Origin: Woeseiaceae bacterium | GTDB lineage: Bacteria; Pseudomonadota; Gammaproteobacteria; Steroidobacterales; Woeseiaceae | Assembly: GCA_028289545.1 (NCBI GenBank) | Contig: JANQPG010000030.1 | Coordinates: 1-64,000, forward strand | Direction: 5' to 3' | DNA: 64,000 bases | Shown: positions 39,289-50,147 of the stretch, in pieces | How the letters are laid out: every line of letters begins with the position of its first letter | How positions within the stretch are numbered: the stretch's first letter is position 1 | Made by a program: the position numbers and the translations under genes | The notes under the pieces: model-generated | What the model was told of the DNA's origin: nothing | The model's database searches: none | Seen by the model: only the letters and a program-made list of their open reading frames with translations

Positions 39289-40986
39289 CTAGCCGTTTGG
39301 AAGCAGGTCGAGAGCCTCGTCACGTTTCAAGTTGCGCGATTCGCCGTCGCGCCGGTGCCGGTATTCGAGCTCCCCGGCGTCGAGATTTCGTTCGCTGACG
39401 ACCAGCCGGTGAGGGATCCCGATCAACTCGGCGTCGGCAAACTTGACGCCGGGGCGAGCGGCCCGGTCGTCGAGCAATACGTCGATATTGCGTGCCTCGA
39501 GTTCACGGTACAGTTCTTCCGCGGCCGTCCTGACACGTTCCGATTTGTCCATATTGATCGGCACAATGACGACGTCGAACGGCGCCAGCGCCGCTGGCCA
39601 AACGATGCCTTGCTCATCGTGATTCTGCTCGATGGCTGCGCCAACGATCCGGGTAATGCCGATGCCGTAGCAGCCCATGGCCATGGCGCGTTCGCGGCCG
39701 TTGCTGTCGAGTACGGTTGCGTTCATGGCTCGACTGTATTTATCGCCGAGCTGGAAGATGTGGCCTACCTCGATGCCGCGCGCGATCGACAGCGTGCCGT
39801 TGCCGCCGGGCGTCGGATCGCCGGCGACCACGTTGCGCAGGTCGACGGTATCCGTTTCCTCGATGTCGCGGCCGAAGTTCACGCCCGTCAGGTGCCGGTC
39901 TTCCTCGTTGGCGCCCGCAACGCAGTCCGCCATGGTGGCTGTCGCGTGGTCGAAATAGGTTTTCATGTCGAGGCCAACAGGGCCGACGAACCCGGGGCTC
40001 ACACCGGTGGCTGCACGGACGCTGTCGGCGCCGGCCATCGTTAGCGGCGAACGAACGCCGGGCAGCTTCTGCGCCTTGACGGCGTTCAGCTCGTGGTCGC
40101 CGCGCAGGACCAGCGCGACAGGACCTTCGTCGCCTTCGACGATCAGGGTTTTGAGCGTGTCCGCGGGGCGCACGTTGAGGAATTGTGTCAACGCTTCGAT
40201 CGAGCGCACGTCCGGCGTATCGACGGATTCGAGCGGTTGCTTGGCGGGCGGTCGCGCCTCTGCCGGACGCTCGATCGCCGCGGATTCGATATTGGCGGCG
40301 TAGTTGTCGTCGTCGCAGTAGGCGATCGCGTCTTCTCCCGAATCGGCGATTACGTGGAACTCCTGCGAGCGGCTGCCGCCAATTTCGCCGCTGTCCGCAT
40401 CGACGACACGAAAACTCAAGCCCAGACGCTCGAATATGGCCGTATACGCTTCGAACATCTTTTGGTAGGAAGCCTGCAGGCCCTCCTGGTCCATATCGAA
40501 GGAATACGCATCTTTCATGACAAACTCGCGCGAGCGCATGACGCCGAAGCGCGGCCGGATCTCGTCGCGGAATTTTGTCTGAATCTGGTAGTAGTTGACG
40601 GGCAGCTGCCGGTAACTCCTCAGTTCGCGTCGCGCGACGTCCGTAATCACTTCCTCGTGTGTGGGACCGAAGCAAAACTCACGATCGTGGCGGTCCGACA
40701 TGCGCAGCAACAGCGGGCCGTATTGCTCCCAGCGGCCGGTTTCCTGCCAGAGCTCGGCGGGCTGCACGGCGGGCATCAGGAGTTCCAGGGCGCCGGCGCG
40801 GTCCATTTCCTCCCTGACGACGGCTTCCACTTTGCGCAACACCTTGAGACCCAGCGGCATCCAGGTAAACAAACCGGAAGCGAGCCGTCGAATCAGCCCG
40901 GCGCGCAGCATGAGCTGATGGCTCACGATCTCGGCCTCGGCAGGGGTTTCCTTGAGCGTGGTCAAGGGGAACTGGGAGTAGCGCAT
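39289..40986 (-). CDS. proS: Prolyl-tRNA synthetase (bacterial type with editing domain)
   Basis: MRYSQFPLTTLKETPAEAEIVSHQLMLRAGLIRRLASGLFTWMPLG, FCFGPTHEEVITDV, MGCYGIGITRIVGAAIEQNHDEQGI. Confidence 0.97.
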   Translation of the reverse strand: MRYSQFPLTTLKETPAEAEIVSHQLMLRAGLIRRLASGLFTWMPLGLKVLRKVEAVVREEMDRAGALELLMPAVQPAELWQETGRWEQYGPLLLRMSDRHDREFCFGPTHEEVITDVARRELRSYRQLPVNYYQIQTKFRDEIRPRFGVMRSREFVMKDAYSFDMDQEGLQASYQKMFEAYTAIFERLGLSFRVVDADSGEIGGSRSQEFHVIADSGEDAIAYCDDDNYAANIESAAIERPAEARPPAKQPLESVDTPDVRSIEALTQFLNVRPADTLKTLIVEGDEGPVALVLRGDHELNAVKAQKLPGVRSPLTMAGADSVRAATGVSPGFVGPVGLDMKTYFDHATATMADCVAGANEEDRHLTGVNFGRDIEETDTVDLRNVVAGDPTPGGNGTLSIARGIEVGHIFQLGDKYSRAMNATVLDSNGRERAMAMGCYGIGITRIVGAAIEQNHDEQGIVWPAALAPFDVVIVPINMDKSERVRTAAEELYRELEARNIDVLLDDRAARPGVKFADAELIGIPHRLVVSERNLDAGELEYRHRRDGESRNLKRDEALDLLPNG

Positions 40987-41128
40987 TAACGCAGGGTCCT
41001 TAAGAGATACTCGAACAGAAGCCGGGCATTCTATCGGCTTTTGCGGGATCTGTGGATCAAAACGGGTTGACGCGACCGCGGTACCGCGCCATCGTCCCTA
41101 GGCTTCCGGCCTAGAGGTTTTGGTGTCC

Positions 41129-41776
41129 ATGCAGGGTCGTCGCTACCCGTTTATCGCCAGGGAGGGGCTCTTACTCATTGCGGCCGCTGTGTTGCTGGCC
41201 GCCTGGTTCGGGTATTCGGGTGACTATCCGTTGTCACTGGCCGCGGCAATGGCGGCCGTCTTGTTGTACTTCGTGTTTCGCGACCCCGAGCGCCGGGTTC
41301 CCGCATCGGCGCTCGGCGTTGTGAGCCCGGTCGACGGTATCGTCACGGAACTCGAAACCGTGGACTCAGGCGCGCTGCAGGGTGACGCGCACCGGCTGGT
41401 CATACGCGTGAGCGTGTTCGGCACTTACACGGCGCGCTCGCCGGTCGAGGGCACCGTTCGTAGTCTTGCAAGTGCCGCGGCGGAGGACGGCGGAGACTAT
41501 GCCACCAACGCCCTGTGGGTTCAGACGGATGAAGGCGACGACGTGGTGATGGGGTTTCGCCGCTTCCTCCTGGGGCTGCCGCCGAAGTCTTTTGCGCGCT
41601 ACGGCGAACGGCTCGGGCAGGGTCAGCGTTGCGCGTACCTGCGGCTGGCTGGCCACGTTGTGCTACACCTGCCGATCGGGAGCCGGGTGAGCGTCCGTGT
41701 CAGGCAAAGGGTGAAAGCCGGATCCGATCTGCTCGCGACGTTGCCGTCGCATCAGCGACAGCTTGGCGACGGCTGA
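41129..41776 (+). CDS. Phosphatidylserine decarboxylase-like protein, probably lacking the catalytic residues
   Basis: PVEGTV, SPVDGIVTELE and C-terminal VSVRVRQRVKAGSDLLATLP follow the Psd fold; the expected LGST(V) reads LAGHVV and the expected H in SPLDVHVNR-SP reads VFGTYTAR-SP. Confidence 0.75.
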   Translation: MQGRRYPFIAREGLLLIAAAVLLAAWFGYSGDYPLSLAAAMAAVLLYFVFRDPERRVPASALGVVSPVDGIVTELETVDSGALQGDAHRLVIRVSVFGTYTARSPVEGTVRSLASAAAEDGGDYATNALWVQTDEGDDVVMGFRRFLLGLPPKSFARYGERLGQGQRCAYLRLAGHVVLHLPIGSRVSVRVRQRVKAGSDLLATLPSHQRQLGDG

Positions 41777-41863
41777 CGGGTCTGCCAAAACCATTTTCGT
41801 CATGGCACACTAAAGAACCTGTTTATAGATAGGTTCCAGCCGCATTCAGGGCTTTTCCAACAA

Positions 41864-42631
41864 GTGACCGCAAGCCGCGAACAACAGCGCCGCGCGTACC
41901 TGGACGCGCTCGGCATCGACGTTTTCCTGAGCCGCGCCGGGCAGGAGACTGGAGACGTGATGGCGTCGCCGGACAGCCCGGTTGATAGTGTCGGTTCGGC
42001 GTCGGCGGTGTCCGGTGGTTCCGCCGACTATGGTCGCGAGGCAGCGGCGGTTGCCGAGGCGACACTCTCGTCCGAAGTCGACTTCTCGGCGCTGCGAAGC
42101 GCCGTGGCGAACTGCACGCGCTGTCCGCTGCACGAAACGCGCACCCAGACCGTTTTTGGTGTGGGTAACGCCCGTGCGGACTGGATGATCATCGGCGAGG
42201 CGCCGGGTGCCGAGGAAGATCGCGTCGGCGAACCGTTTGTCGGCCGGGCCGGGAAGCTGCTCGACGAAATGCTGCGGGCGGTGGGTTTGTCGCGAGAGAC
42301 GGTATTCATCGCCAACGTCCTGAAGTGCCGTCCTCCGAACAATCGCGATCCCGGCAAGGCCGAGATTGCGTCCTGTCGTTCGTATCTCGAGCAGCAGATC
42401 GCGGCGGTAGCACCGCGCCTGATACTCGTTGTCGGTCGAATAGCGGCCCAGGAGCTGTTGTCGAGCGATGCACCCGTGGGCCGTCTGCGCGGTCGCGAAC
42501 ATGACTACAACGGCACACCGCTGGTCGTGACCTATCACCCGGCCTACCTGCTCAGGAGTCCCTCCCAGAAGTCGAAGGCGTGGGACGATTTGCGACTTGC
42601 GCTGCGCTGCCTCGCGAGAGCAGCGGCGTGA
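41864..42631 (+). CDS. Family 4 (Fe-S) uracil-DNA glycosylase
   Basis: [97 protein letters not shown]. Confidence 0.95.
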   Translation: MTASREQQRRAYLDALGIDVFLSRAGQETGDVMASPDSPVDSVGSASAVSGGSADYGREAAAVAEATLSSEVDFSALRSAVANCTRCPLHETRTQTVFGVGNARADWMIIGEAPGAEEDRVGEPFVGRAGKLLDEMLRAVGLSRETVFIANVLKCRPPNNRDPGKAEIASCRSYLEQQIAAVAPRLILVVGRIAAQELLSSDAPVGRLRGREHDYNGTPLVVTYHPAYLLRSPSQKSKAWDDLRLALRCLARAAA

Positions 42632-43101
42632 TTACGCCCGTCCGCGAAGTGCCGGTCGCGGTGCGCCGCATGGTGCACGAAGATCTGATCGACGTATCGG
42701 ACATCGAGCGCCGCAGCTACGACTTTCCCTGGAGCCACGGCGTGTTTCGCGACTGCCTGCTGGCCGGCTACCAGTGCCTCGTGCTGGTTCGCGAGGAAAG
42801 GCCCATCGGCTACGCGATTCTCTCGGTTGCGGCGGGGGAGGCGCACGTGCTGAATCTTTGCGTCGACCCCGGTTTTCGCTCCATGGGCTACGGCGAGCGG
42901 CTGCTGGACGAAATGCTCAGGCTCGCCCGCACGGCAAACGTGCATCAGGTATTTCTCGAGGTGAGGCCGTCCAACTCGACGGCGTTGAGCCTGTATCGCA
43001 AGAAGGGCTTTCATCAGATCGCCAACCGGCCCTCCTACTACCAGGCGACCGATGGCCGCGAAGATGCGTCGGTGCTGGTGAAAAAGATGAATCTGGGATA
43101 A
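42628..43101 (+). CDS. rimI: Ribosomal protein S18-alanine N-acetyltransferase
   Basis: GTG start overlapping UDG stop; FPWSHGVFRDCLLAGYQCLVL, LNLCVDPGFRSMGYGERLLDEML, LEVRPSNSTALSLYRKKGF. Confidence 0.92.
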   Translation: MITPVREVPVAVRRMVHEDLIDVSDIERRSYDFPWSHGVFRDCLLAGYQCLVLVREERPIGYAILSVAAGEAHVLNLCVDPGFRSMGYGERLLDEMLRLARTANVHQVFLEVRPSNSTALSLYRKKGFHQIANRPSYYQATDGREDASVLVKKMNLG

Positions 43102-43191
43102 AACCCGATTCGACCGGACCGCCGCGTCGCGAATGGCGCTTCGCGCCGTCAAACGCTAGACTGCGCGCCCGTTTTGGCAGCTTCGAATATC

Positions 43192-44772
43192 ATGAGCAGT
43201 ATCCTGGAACAGACGACCAGGCGTCGTACGTTTGCGATTATTTCGCACCCCGATGCGGGCAAGACGACGCTGACCGAAAAACTGTTGCTCTACGGTGGTG
43301 CAATCCAACTCGCCGGCACGGTGAAGGGCCGCAAGGCCAGCCGGCACGCGCGCTCCGACTGGATGGCCCTGGAGCAGCAGCGCGGTATTTCCGTGACCTC
43401 GTCGGTCATGCAGTTTCCCTATGCGGAACACGTCGTCAACCTGCTCGACACGCCGGGACACGAGGATTTCTCCGAAGACACTTATCGCACGCTGACTGCC
43501 GTGGATTCAGCCCTGATGGTCATCGACTGCGCAAAGGGTGTCGAGCAACGCACGATCAAACTCATGGAGGTCTGCAGGCTTCGCGACACGGCGATCATGA
43601 CCTTCATCAACAAACTCGACCGGGAGGGGCGGGAGCCGATCGAACTGCTTGACGAAATCGAATCGGTGCTCGGTATTGCGTGCGCACCCGTGACCTGGCC
43701 TATCGGCATGGGTCGTTCGCTCGTCGGCGTCTACCATCTCGAGAAGGACGAAATCTTTATCTACAAGAGTGAGGGACGGGAGAAAGCCGCGGACCGCGAA
43801 CGCATTGTTGGCCTCGAGTCGGAGGCCGCTCGAGCGCTGCTCGGCGAGCGGCACGCCGAGTTTTGCGAGGAAGTGGAGCTCGTCAGAGGCGCTTGTCCCG
43901 AGTTCGATGTGGAAGAGTACCTGGCTGCGCGGCAAACACCGGTGTTTTTCGGCTCGGCGCTCGCTAATTTTGGTATCAAGGAGCTACTCGACGAGTTCGT
44001 TGGTCATGCGCCGCAGCCTTTGCCGCGCGAAGCGGAGTCGCGCTCCGTTCGCCCCGACGAGGACAAGCTGAGCGGTTTCGTTTTCAAAATTCAGGCAAAC
44101 ATGGACCCGGCGCATCGCGACCGGATCGCTTTCATGCGCATCTGCTCGGGCGAGTACCGCAAAGGCATGCGCGTGACGCACGTTCGTTCAGGTAAGGAAA
44201 TGAAGTTGCCGGACGCCATTACCTTTATGGCGGCGGATCGGCAGCACGCCGAAACGGCGTACGCCGGCGATATCATCGGCATCCATAACCACGGCACGAT
44301 CAACATTGGCGACAGTTTTTCGGAGGGCGAGGTGTTGGCTTTTACGGGCATACCCAATTTTGCGCCCGAGATCTTTCGACGCGCCGTGCTCAAGGACCCG
44401 TTGCGGCTCAAGGCGCTCAAGAAAGGGCTGGCACAGCTCTGCGAGGAAGGCGCAACGCAGCTATTTAAACCCATGCGTAACAATGACCTGATTCTGGGCG
44501 CCGTAGGCCCGCTGCAGTTTGACGTCGTGGCGCATCGCCTGCGAGACGAGTACAAAGTCGAGTGCCAGTTCGAGGCCGTAAACGTGGCGACAGCGCGCTG
44601 GGTGGAGTGTGATGACGAGCGCATGCTGGACGACTTCGGGCGCAAGGCGGCGGACAACCTGGCCGTCGATCACGGGGACAGTCTGGTATACATTGCCCCC
44701 ACTCGTGTCAATCTCTCGCTGACCGAGGAGCGCTGGCCCGAGATTCGCTTCAGAAACACGCGCGAATTCTGA
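43192..44772 (+). CDS. prfC: Peptide chain release factor 3
   Basis: [82 protein letters not shown]. Confidence 0.98.
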   Translation: MSSILEQTTRRRTFAIISHPDAGKTTLTEKLLLYGGAIQLAGTVKGRKASRHARSDWMALEQQRGISVTSSVMQFPYAEHVVNLLDTPGHEDFSEDTYRTLTAVDSALMVIDCAKGVEQRTIKLMEVCRLRDTAIMTFINKLDREGREPIELLDEIESVLGIACAPVTWPIGMGRSLVGVYHLEKDEIFIYKSEGREKAADRERIVGLESEAARALLGERHAEFCEEVELVRGACPEFDVEEYLAARQTPVFFGSALANFGIKELLDEFVGHAPQPLPREAESRSVRPDEDKLSGFVFKIQANMDPAHRDRIAFMRICSGEYRKGMRVTHVRSGKEMKLPDAITFMAADRQHAETAYAGDIIGIHNHGTINIGDSFSEGEVLAFTGIPNFAPEIFRRAVLKDPLRLKALKKGLAQLCEEGATQLFKPMRNNDLILGAVGPLQFDVVAHRLRDEYKVECQFEAVNVATARWVECDDERMLDDFGRKAADNLAVDHGDSLVYIAPTRVNLSLTEERWPEIRFRNTREF

Positions 44773-44803
44773 ATCGGTAGTCACACATACGTAGCGGAGA
44801 TCT

Positions 44804-46096
44804 ATGGACGGCGCCAGAACGGTGACGAGCTCGATGCCAAAAGGAGTATGGAACCGACGGGTTCTGGCGTGGGCGTTCTACGACTGGGCCAACTCGGCGT
44901 TTGCGCTGTCGGTTCTCGCCGTGCTGTTTCCGCTGTTTCTCGGCGCCTACTGGAGCGCCGGTGATCCGGAGTCGGTCGTTACCTCGCGGCTGGCGTGGGT
45001 GAACGCGGCGGCCAGCGCCGTGATTTGTCTACTGGCGCCCGTGTTTGGGACGATCGCCGACGCGGGCGGTTACCGCAAGCGTTTCCTCTTCGTGCTTGCG
45101 CTTCTCGGTGCGGCTTCGACCGCATTGCTGGGCGCCGTCGGCGAGGGCGGCTGGCTTGCCGCCTGCACGCTTTTCCTGCTGGCGTCGCTGGGCTACTACG
45201 GATCGACGATCTTCTACGACTCGCTGATTGTCGATGTTACCGAGTCGCGAAACTACAGCTTCGTCTCGTCGCTCGGCTTTTCGATCGGCTACCTCGGCGG
45301 CGCTGTCCTTCTGGCCCTGCACGTTGTCATGCTGACAAACCCGCCGGCGTTCGGATTTGCGTCGGCAAGCGACGTGATTCGCTTCGCGTTCGTGTCGGTC
45401 GGCATATGGTGGGCCGGTTTTGCGCTGCCGCTGTTGTTTTTTGTTCACGAGCGCAAGCGGCCTGCGGCCGGTCCCGACGGAAGTGTCGTCCGGCGCGCCT
45501 ACCGGGAGCTCAGATCGACCATGCGGCGCGTCGGTCAGTATCGCAACGTCGTGATCTTCCTGGCGGCCTATTGCCTGTACATCGGCGGCGTCTTTACGGT
45601 CATTTCGATGGCGGCGAACTACGGTCAGCGGCTCGGCTTCGGCCAGCAGGATCTGGTGACGGCGTTTCTGGTCACCAATTTTGCGGGTTTTCCGGCGACG
45701 CTGCTGTACGGCATGCTGGGTCAGAAGCTGGGCGCAAAGGCGGGCATTTACCTCGCGATAGTCGTCTACGTCGTGACCGCTGCACTTGCCGTGTTCATGA
45801 GTGAGGTCTGGCATTTCTACGCCATGGCGATCGTGGTGGGCTGTGTGCAGGGTGGCATACAGAGCCTGTCGCGATCGCTGTACGCGGCCTTGATTCCGCC
45901 GGAGCAGCCCGGAGAGTTCTTCGGTTTCTACAATACGCTGACGAAATTCGCCCACGTCATCGGGCTGTCGCTGGTCGGCATTACCACCGGATTGTCCACG
46001 GAACCCAGCGCGCTGCTGTTCACGCTGCTGCCTTTGTTCATCATCGGCGGGCTGTTGCTGACCGCGGTCAAGGAGCGTCCGGCCGCTACGCCCTGA
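44804..46096 (+). CDS. MFS transporter, UMF1/Atg22-like
   Basis: VLAWAFYDWANSAFALSVLAVLFPLFLGAYW; FNTL-like FFGFYNTLTKFAHVIGLSL; about 12 TM segments. Confidence 0.88.
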   Translation: MDGARTVTSSMPKGVWNRRVLAWAFYDWANSAFALSVLAVLFPLFLGAYWSAGDPESVVTSRLAWVNAAASAVICLLAPVFGTIADAGGYRKRFLFVLALLGAASTALLGAVGEGGWLAACTLFLLASLGYYGSTIFYDSLIVDVTESRNYSFVSSLGFSIGYLGGAVLLALHVVMLTNPPAFGFASASDVIRFAFVSVGIWWAGFALPLLFFVHERKRPAAGPDGSVVRRAYRELRSTMRRVGQYRNVVIFLAAYCLYIGGVFTVISMAANYGQRLGFGQQDLVTAFLVTNFAGFPATLLYGMLGQKLGAKAGIYLAIVVYVVTAALAVFMSEVWHFYAMAIVVGCVQGGIQSLSRSLYAALIPPEQPGEFFGFYNTLTKFAHVIGLSLVGITTGLSTEPSALLFTLLPLFIIGGLLLTAVKERPAATP

Positions 46097-48056
46097 ATGC
46101 GTTGACTCGGGATCGAAGGTCGGCGAGGCCGTCCTCCCCGGCGCCGCCGTAACGTACGTCGAGATAAAGCGACACAATGTCGCCGACTTGGTTGTGTCTC
46201 CCCCTGGCCTCCGTCAAGCGCGCGGCATAGGCGAGTGGCGACTCGCCGCGGGCCGGCTCGAACCCCGTCTTGCGGGTAAACCTCTCGAAGATCTGTTTTG
46301 CCTGATCCGCCGCAGGCGGGCGGAAGCGCAGCATCAAGAGCCCGTGCACGGCCAGCGTAAGCCCGACGACAACCGCCAACAGCGTGAGCAACAGCGTGCG
46401 CCAGCCGGGGTTGTTCAGGCCCAGGTGCTGCATGAGGCGCTGCTGGCCTTCCGGTCCGTAGCCGAGCACCAGTTCGTTCCAGCGTGCGTTGAGCGCGTCC
46501 CAGGTCATGCCGAGTTGGTACCGCCAGCGCGACGGCGCCGTCAGCCCCCAGGCTGCTCCCGCGCCGGCGAACATTGCGCCGGAACGGCCGGCCTCGATGC
46601 GCTCCGGCGCAACCGCAGCGGTTGGATCGATGCGCGTCCACCCTTCGCCTTCCAGCCAGACCTCGGTCCAGGCGTGCGCGTCTGCCTGTCGCACGAGCAG
46701 ATAGTTGCCCAGCGGGTTGAGTTCGCCGCCCTGATAGCCGAGAACAATTCGCGCCGGGATGCCGGCAGCTCGCATCAGGACGGCAAACGCCGAGGCATAG
46801 TGCTCGCAGAACCCCTGGCGCGTCGAAAACAGGAATCCGTCGACCGGATTACGGCCCAGCGCCGGCGGCTCGAGCGTGTAGAAGTATTCCTCCCGGTTGA
46901 ATTTGCCGAGCACGGCGGTAATGAAAGCGCGATCGGAGCCCGCGTCGCGGCGCATTGACTCCGCCAGCCGCAGGGTTCTGGGATTACGTCCTTCGGGAAG
47001 GTTCAGGTACCAGGTGCGTGAGAAACCCGCCAGGGTCTCGTCGATCGTGTAGTCGGGGAACGAGCGAACGCGGTAGACGATGCGCTGATCCACCGGCTGC
47101 TGCCGCCAGAGGCTCTGCGTACGGCCCATGTTGACGTTGTCGAGGCTCCAGCTTTCCGCCACGTCCAGGGCCATGATCCACTGATTGCGCGTGGCTTCCA
47201 GGGTGACTTCGTAGTCGACCGGCTCACCTCGATAGCGAATACGGTCCCGGTAGCGGGTGTCGAGGGCGGGTTCGCTGCCCGACCACGACCTGCCGTTGAA
47301 GCGATGCAGAACGATTGCACGCCAATACCGCTCGCGTGGCGCCGGTGCGGCTCCGTCGAAGCGAACGCGAAACGCCACGGCGTCCGACTGAGACAACGAG
47401 CTGACATCGCCCGGGCTCATGGTGTCGGAAAGGCCCGTGACGCCGGAGCTGGTGTCGATCGGTACCGACCAGAAGGGCGAGGAAATACGGGGGAAAAAAA
47501 TCCACATCGCCACCGCAAGCGGCAGCGCGTAGCCCATGAGGCGGGTTGCGGCGAACACGCTTTGGCGAGGTGTCTGCGTCGGAGCCGCACTCATGCGCAG
47601 CCAGGCCGAGAGCGTCACGACAAGGCTCAGGAGCATGTACGGCAGCGACCAGAGGTATTGTTCGCGAAGCAACGCCGACATCGTGAGAAAAACGGCAATG
47701 AACAGCAGGACGAACTGATCGCGTCGTTTGCGGGTTTCGAGTAGCTTGAGCGCCGCCATAACGACCAGCAGGGCGGTGCCCGGCCCCACGCCGCTGATCG
47801 TGTCGTAGGTGGTGAGGACACCCAGGAAACAGCCCAGGGCCAGGGCCCCCCGAAACCAGACGGAGGGCAGCGGTCTGCGACGTTTTTCGATCGCCAGCCG
47901 GAACACGGCGCAGGCAATGCTGGCCGCCGAGATCCATATTGGCAGGTGCGGCAGATGTACGAGGACGGCAACACCCAGCGCGGTCAGCGTCCACGGCAGG
48001 CTGTCGAGCAGTGAACCGTCAGTGCCGCGCGCCCCTCGCTTACTCATCGGGCTCAC
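46086..48056 (-). CDS. TgpA-like transglutaminase-domain membrane protein (DUF3488)
   Basis: N-terminal TM cluster; transglutaminase core TRQGFCEHYASAFAVLMRAAGIPARIVLGYQGGELNPLGNYLLVRQADAHAWTEVWLEGEGWTRIDPTAAVAPERI. Confidence 0.93.
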   Translation of the reverse strand: MSPMSKRGARGTDGSLLDSLPWTLTALGVAVLVHLPHLPIWISAASIACAVFRLAIEKRRRPLPSVWFRGALALGCFLGVLTTYDTISGVGPGTALLVVMAALKLLETRKRRDQFVLLFIAVFLTMSALLREQYLWSLPYMLLSLVVTLSAWLRMSAAPTQTPRQSVFAATRLMGYALPLAVAMWIFFPRISSPFWSVPIDTSSGVTGLSDTMSPGDVSSLSQSDAVAFRVRFDGAAPAPRERYWRAIVLHRFNGRSWSGSEPALDTRYRDRIRYRGEPVDYEVTLEATRNQWIMALDVAESWSLDNVNMGRTQSLWRQQPVDQRIVYRVRSFPDYTIDETLAGFSRTWYLNLPEGRNPRTLRLAESMRRDAGSDRAFITAVLGKFNREEYFYTLEPPALGRNPVDGFLFSTRQGFCEHYASAFAVLMRAAGIPARIVLGYQGGELNPLGNYLLVRQADAHAWTEVWLEGEGWTRIDPTAAVAPERIEAGRSGAMFAGAGAAWGLTAPSRWRYQLGMTWDALNARWNELVLGYGPEGQQRLMQHLGLNNPGWRTLLLTLLAVVVGLTLAVHGLLMLRFRPPAADQAKQIFERFTRKTGFEPARGESPLAYAARLTEARGRHNQVGDIVSLYLDVRYGGAGEDGLADLRSRVNAFRA

Positions 48057-49075
48057 TCATCGTCACGCTGATCCACGTGTTCGGGATCGAGACCAAAAAG
48101 CGCCAGCGCCTCGAGACAGTTCTGACGTTGGGCCGGGCCATGAGCCGGCGAAAACGTTTGTCCCGGCAGACGCAGTCCGTAATCCTCTCCGCGGCGGTCG
48201 GCGTCGACGATCCAGCGGCAAAGAGTCGATAGACGCTCCTCGATATTGGCGACTGGGATGTCGTCGAAGTCGAACCACTGGCTGCTCGTGTCGGCGCCCG
48301 AGAACTGTTTGGCCAGAAGTTGGCCGCCGCGGGCGTAAGCTTTCCACGCGACCTGTCGCGGCGAGTCGCCGCGGTGGAATTTCCTCAAGCCGGCAAAGTC
48401 CTCTTCGCCGCGCGCATCGTGCTGCCGGTGGCCCAGAGCGGTTACCGAGGCTGGCGGCTGTATGACCTCTGCCGGCAGGGCGGGGTAGACGATGCCCTCG
48501 AGCTTCATGTGCAGCCACGCCCAGGCGCGAAACAGTTCGAAGGGATAACGTGTGCGTATGGCAAACCGCGGCAGGCCGATGCGGCCGCGCTGGCGGCTGT
48601 CTACCGGCAGCTGCACCACCTTGCTGTCACCCGGCAGCAAATCGACAGTCTCGCTTCGCGTGCCGTCGCCCTCGAGGTAGATCTGCAGCCGCGCCGCGCG
48701 CGACCGGTTGTTCAGCGCAATGGCGAAGACGGCCTGGTCGCCGGCGAACACCGGGTCGACCCCGGCAAACGAGATTTCGAGCCCAACGAGGTTGCGCTGG
48801 CAGCTGTGCATGCTGACGAAGCCGAGGCCGACGAGCAGGAAGGTCAGGAGGAACGACAGGTTGTTGTTGTAGTTCATGGAGCCCAGCAGCATGGCGAAGG
48901 CCATGACGCCGAAAACCAGGCCAACGCCGGTAGGCAGGATATAAACCCGGCGAGGCTTCAGAACCGTAAGGTCGGCATCCAGCCCCTGCCGTTTCCGTGC
49001 CCAGCGGCGGATACGTGCGCCGGCAGCGTTGCGCACTGCCGGAAGAACGCTGGAAACTGACAGTGCCCGCGCCAT
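48053..49075 (-). CDS. DUF58 domain-containing protein
   Basis: GEEDFAGLRKFHRGDSPRQVAWKAYARGGQLLAKQF (DUF58 motif), two N-terminal TM segments. Confidence 0.93.
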   Translation of the reverse strand: MARALSVSSVLPAVRNAAGARIRRWARKRQGLDADLTVLKPRRVYILPTGVGLVFGVMAFAMLLGSMNYNNNLSFLLTFLLVGLGFVSMHSCQRNLVGLEISFAGVDPVFAGDQAVFAIALNNRSRAARLQIYLEGDGTRSETVDLLPGDSKVVQLPVDSRQRGRIGLPRFAIRTRYPFELFRAWAWLHMKLEGIVYPALPAEVIQPPASVTALGHRQHDARGEEDFAGLRKFHRGDSPRQVAWKAYARGGQLLAKQFSGADTSSQWFDFDDIPVANIEERLSTLCRWIVDADRRGEDYGLRLPGQTFSPAHGPAQRQNCLEALALFGLDPEHVDQRDDE

Positions 49076-49080
49076 CGTCC

Positions 49081-50034
49081 CTACGGGATGGCGACTGCGC
49101 TCAATACGTGTCGAGCCAGTTCCTGCGGAGCATGATGCGACGCGTTGGCCGCCGGTTTCAGCCGATGCGCCACAACCGCTTCAAACACAGCCTGGACATC
49201 GTCCGGGAAAACGCCCGAATGCCGTTCGACGTAGGCATGCGCCCGGGCGGCGGCAGCCAGCGCCTGCGCCCCGCGCGGCGACAGGCCGACAGCGATATCG
49301 GGCGATTCCCGTGTATGGCGCACGAGGGCTTGAATGTAGTCGACCAGGGGTTCGTTCATTCGCAGCTTTCTCACGTCGCGCTGCAGAGCGACGATGTCGG
49401 CGGGCCCGGCTGTCGCTTCCAGGCCCGCGAGCAATGTCCGGCGGTCCTCGCCGGTAATGAGCTCACGTTCGCTGGCTTCGTCCGGGTAGCCGATTTCGAT
49501 GCGCATCAAAAACCGATCGAGCTGGGATTCCGGGAGAGGAAACGTGCCGATCTGATCGGCCGGGTTCTGGGTGGCGACGACAAAAAACGGACTGGGCAGC
49601 TGGCGGGTTGTGCCGTCGACCGACACCTGCTGCTCCTCCATCGCTTCAAGCAGTGCGCTCTGCGCTTTCGGCGTGGCCCGGTTTACTTCGTCCGCGAGCA
49701 CGAGTTCAGCGAACACCGGGCCTTGTTGAAACTCGAAGGTGCCGGTTTGCTGACGGAAGACGGACACACCGAGTATGTCGGCGGGCAGCAGGTCGCTTGT
49801 GAACTGAATACGGTTGAACGACAGGCCGAGCACCTGTGCGAGCGCCTGCGCCAGCGTCGTCTTGCCCAGTCCCGGGAGGTCTTCGATCAGCAGGTGGCCG
49901 CGCGCCAGCAGACAGGAAAGAGCCAGCGATACCTGCGCCTCCTTGCCGAGGATGATCTCGTTCAGCGCGTTGCGGGCAATATCCAGAGCATCACGCGCGC
50001 TGCCCGTCGTCCCGGTGGAAAGGGGGTTTTGCAT
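49081..50034 (-). CDS. MoxR-family AAA ATPase
   Basis: GHLLIEDLPGLGKTTLAQALAQ, GPVFAELVLADEVNRATPKAQSALLEAMEEQQVSVDG, FFVVATQNPADQIGTFPLPESQLDRFLMRI. Confidence 0.95.
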   Translation of the reverse strand: MQNPLSTGTTGSARDALDIARNALNEIILGKEAQVSLALSCLLARGHLLIEDLPGLGKTTLAQALAQVLGLSFNRIQFTSDLLPADILGVSVFRQQTGTFEFQQGPVFAELVLADEVNRATPKAQSALLEAMEEQQVSVDGTTRQLPSPFFVVATQNPADQIGTFPLPESQLDRFLMRIEIGYPDEASERELITGEDRRTLLAGLEATAGPADIVALQRDVRKLRMNEPLVDYIQALVRHTRESPDIAVGLSPRGAQALAAAARAHAYVERHSGVFPDDVQAVFEAVVAHRLKPAANASHHAPQELARHVLSAVAIP

Positions 50035-50147
50035 CAGTTCGCCTCGCCGGTATCCGTGGTTTCAGACCACAATCGTCGCGAATGTTGCAGCTAATTGCAC
50101 TTCGGTGGCCGCCAGACTGTGATGCAGTCCTCAGTCGGCGTCCCAGC

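Noticed and set aside
41098-41114. CTAGGC/GCCTAG inverted repeat before the Psd-like gene
   Set aside because: Only a 6-bp stem, no conserved partner seen; too weak to call a regulatory element.
45029-46177. 382-aa ORF antisense to the UMF1-like MFS gene
   Set aside because: His/Gln/Arg-rich shadow ORF with no domain.
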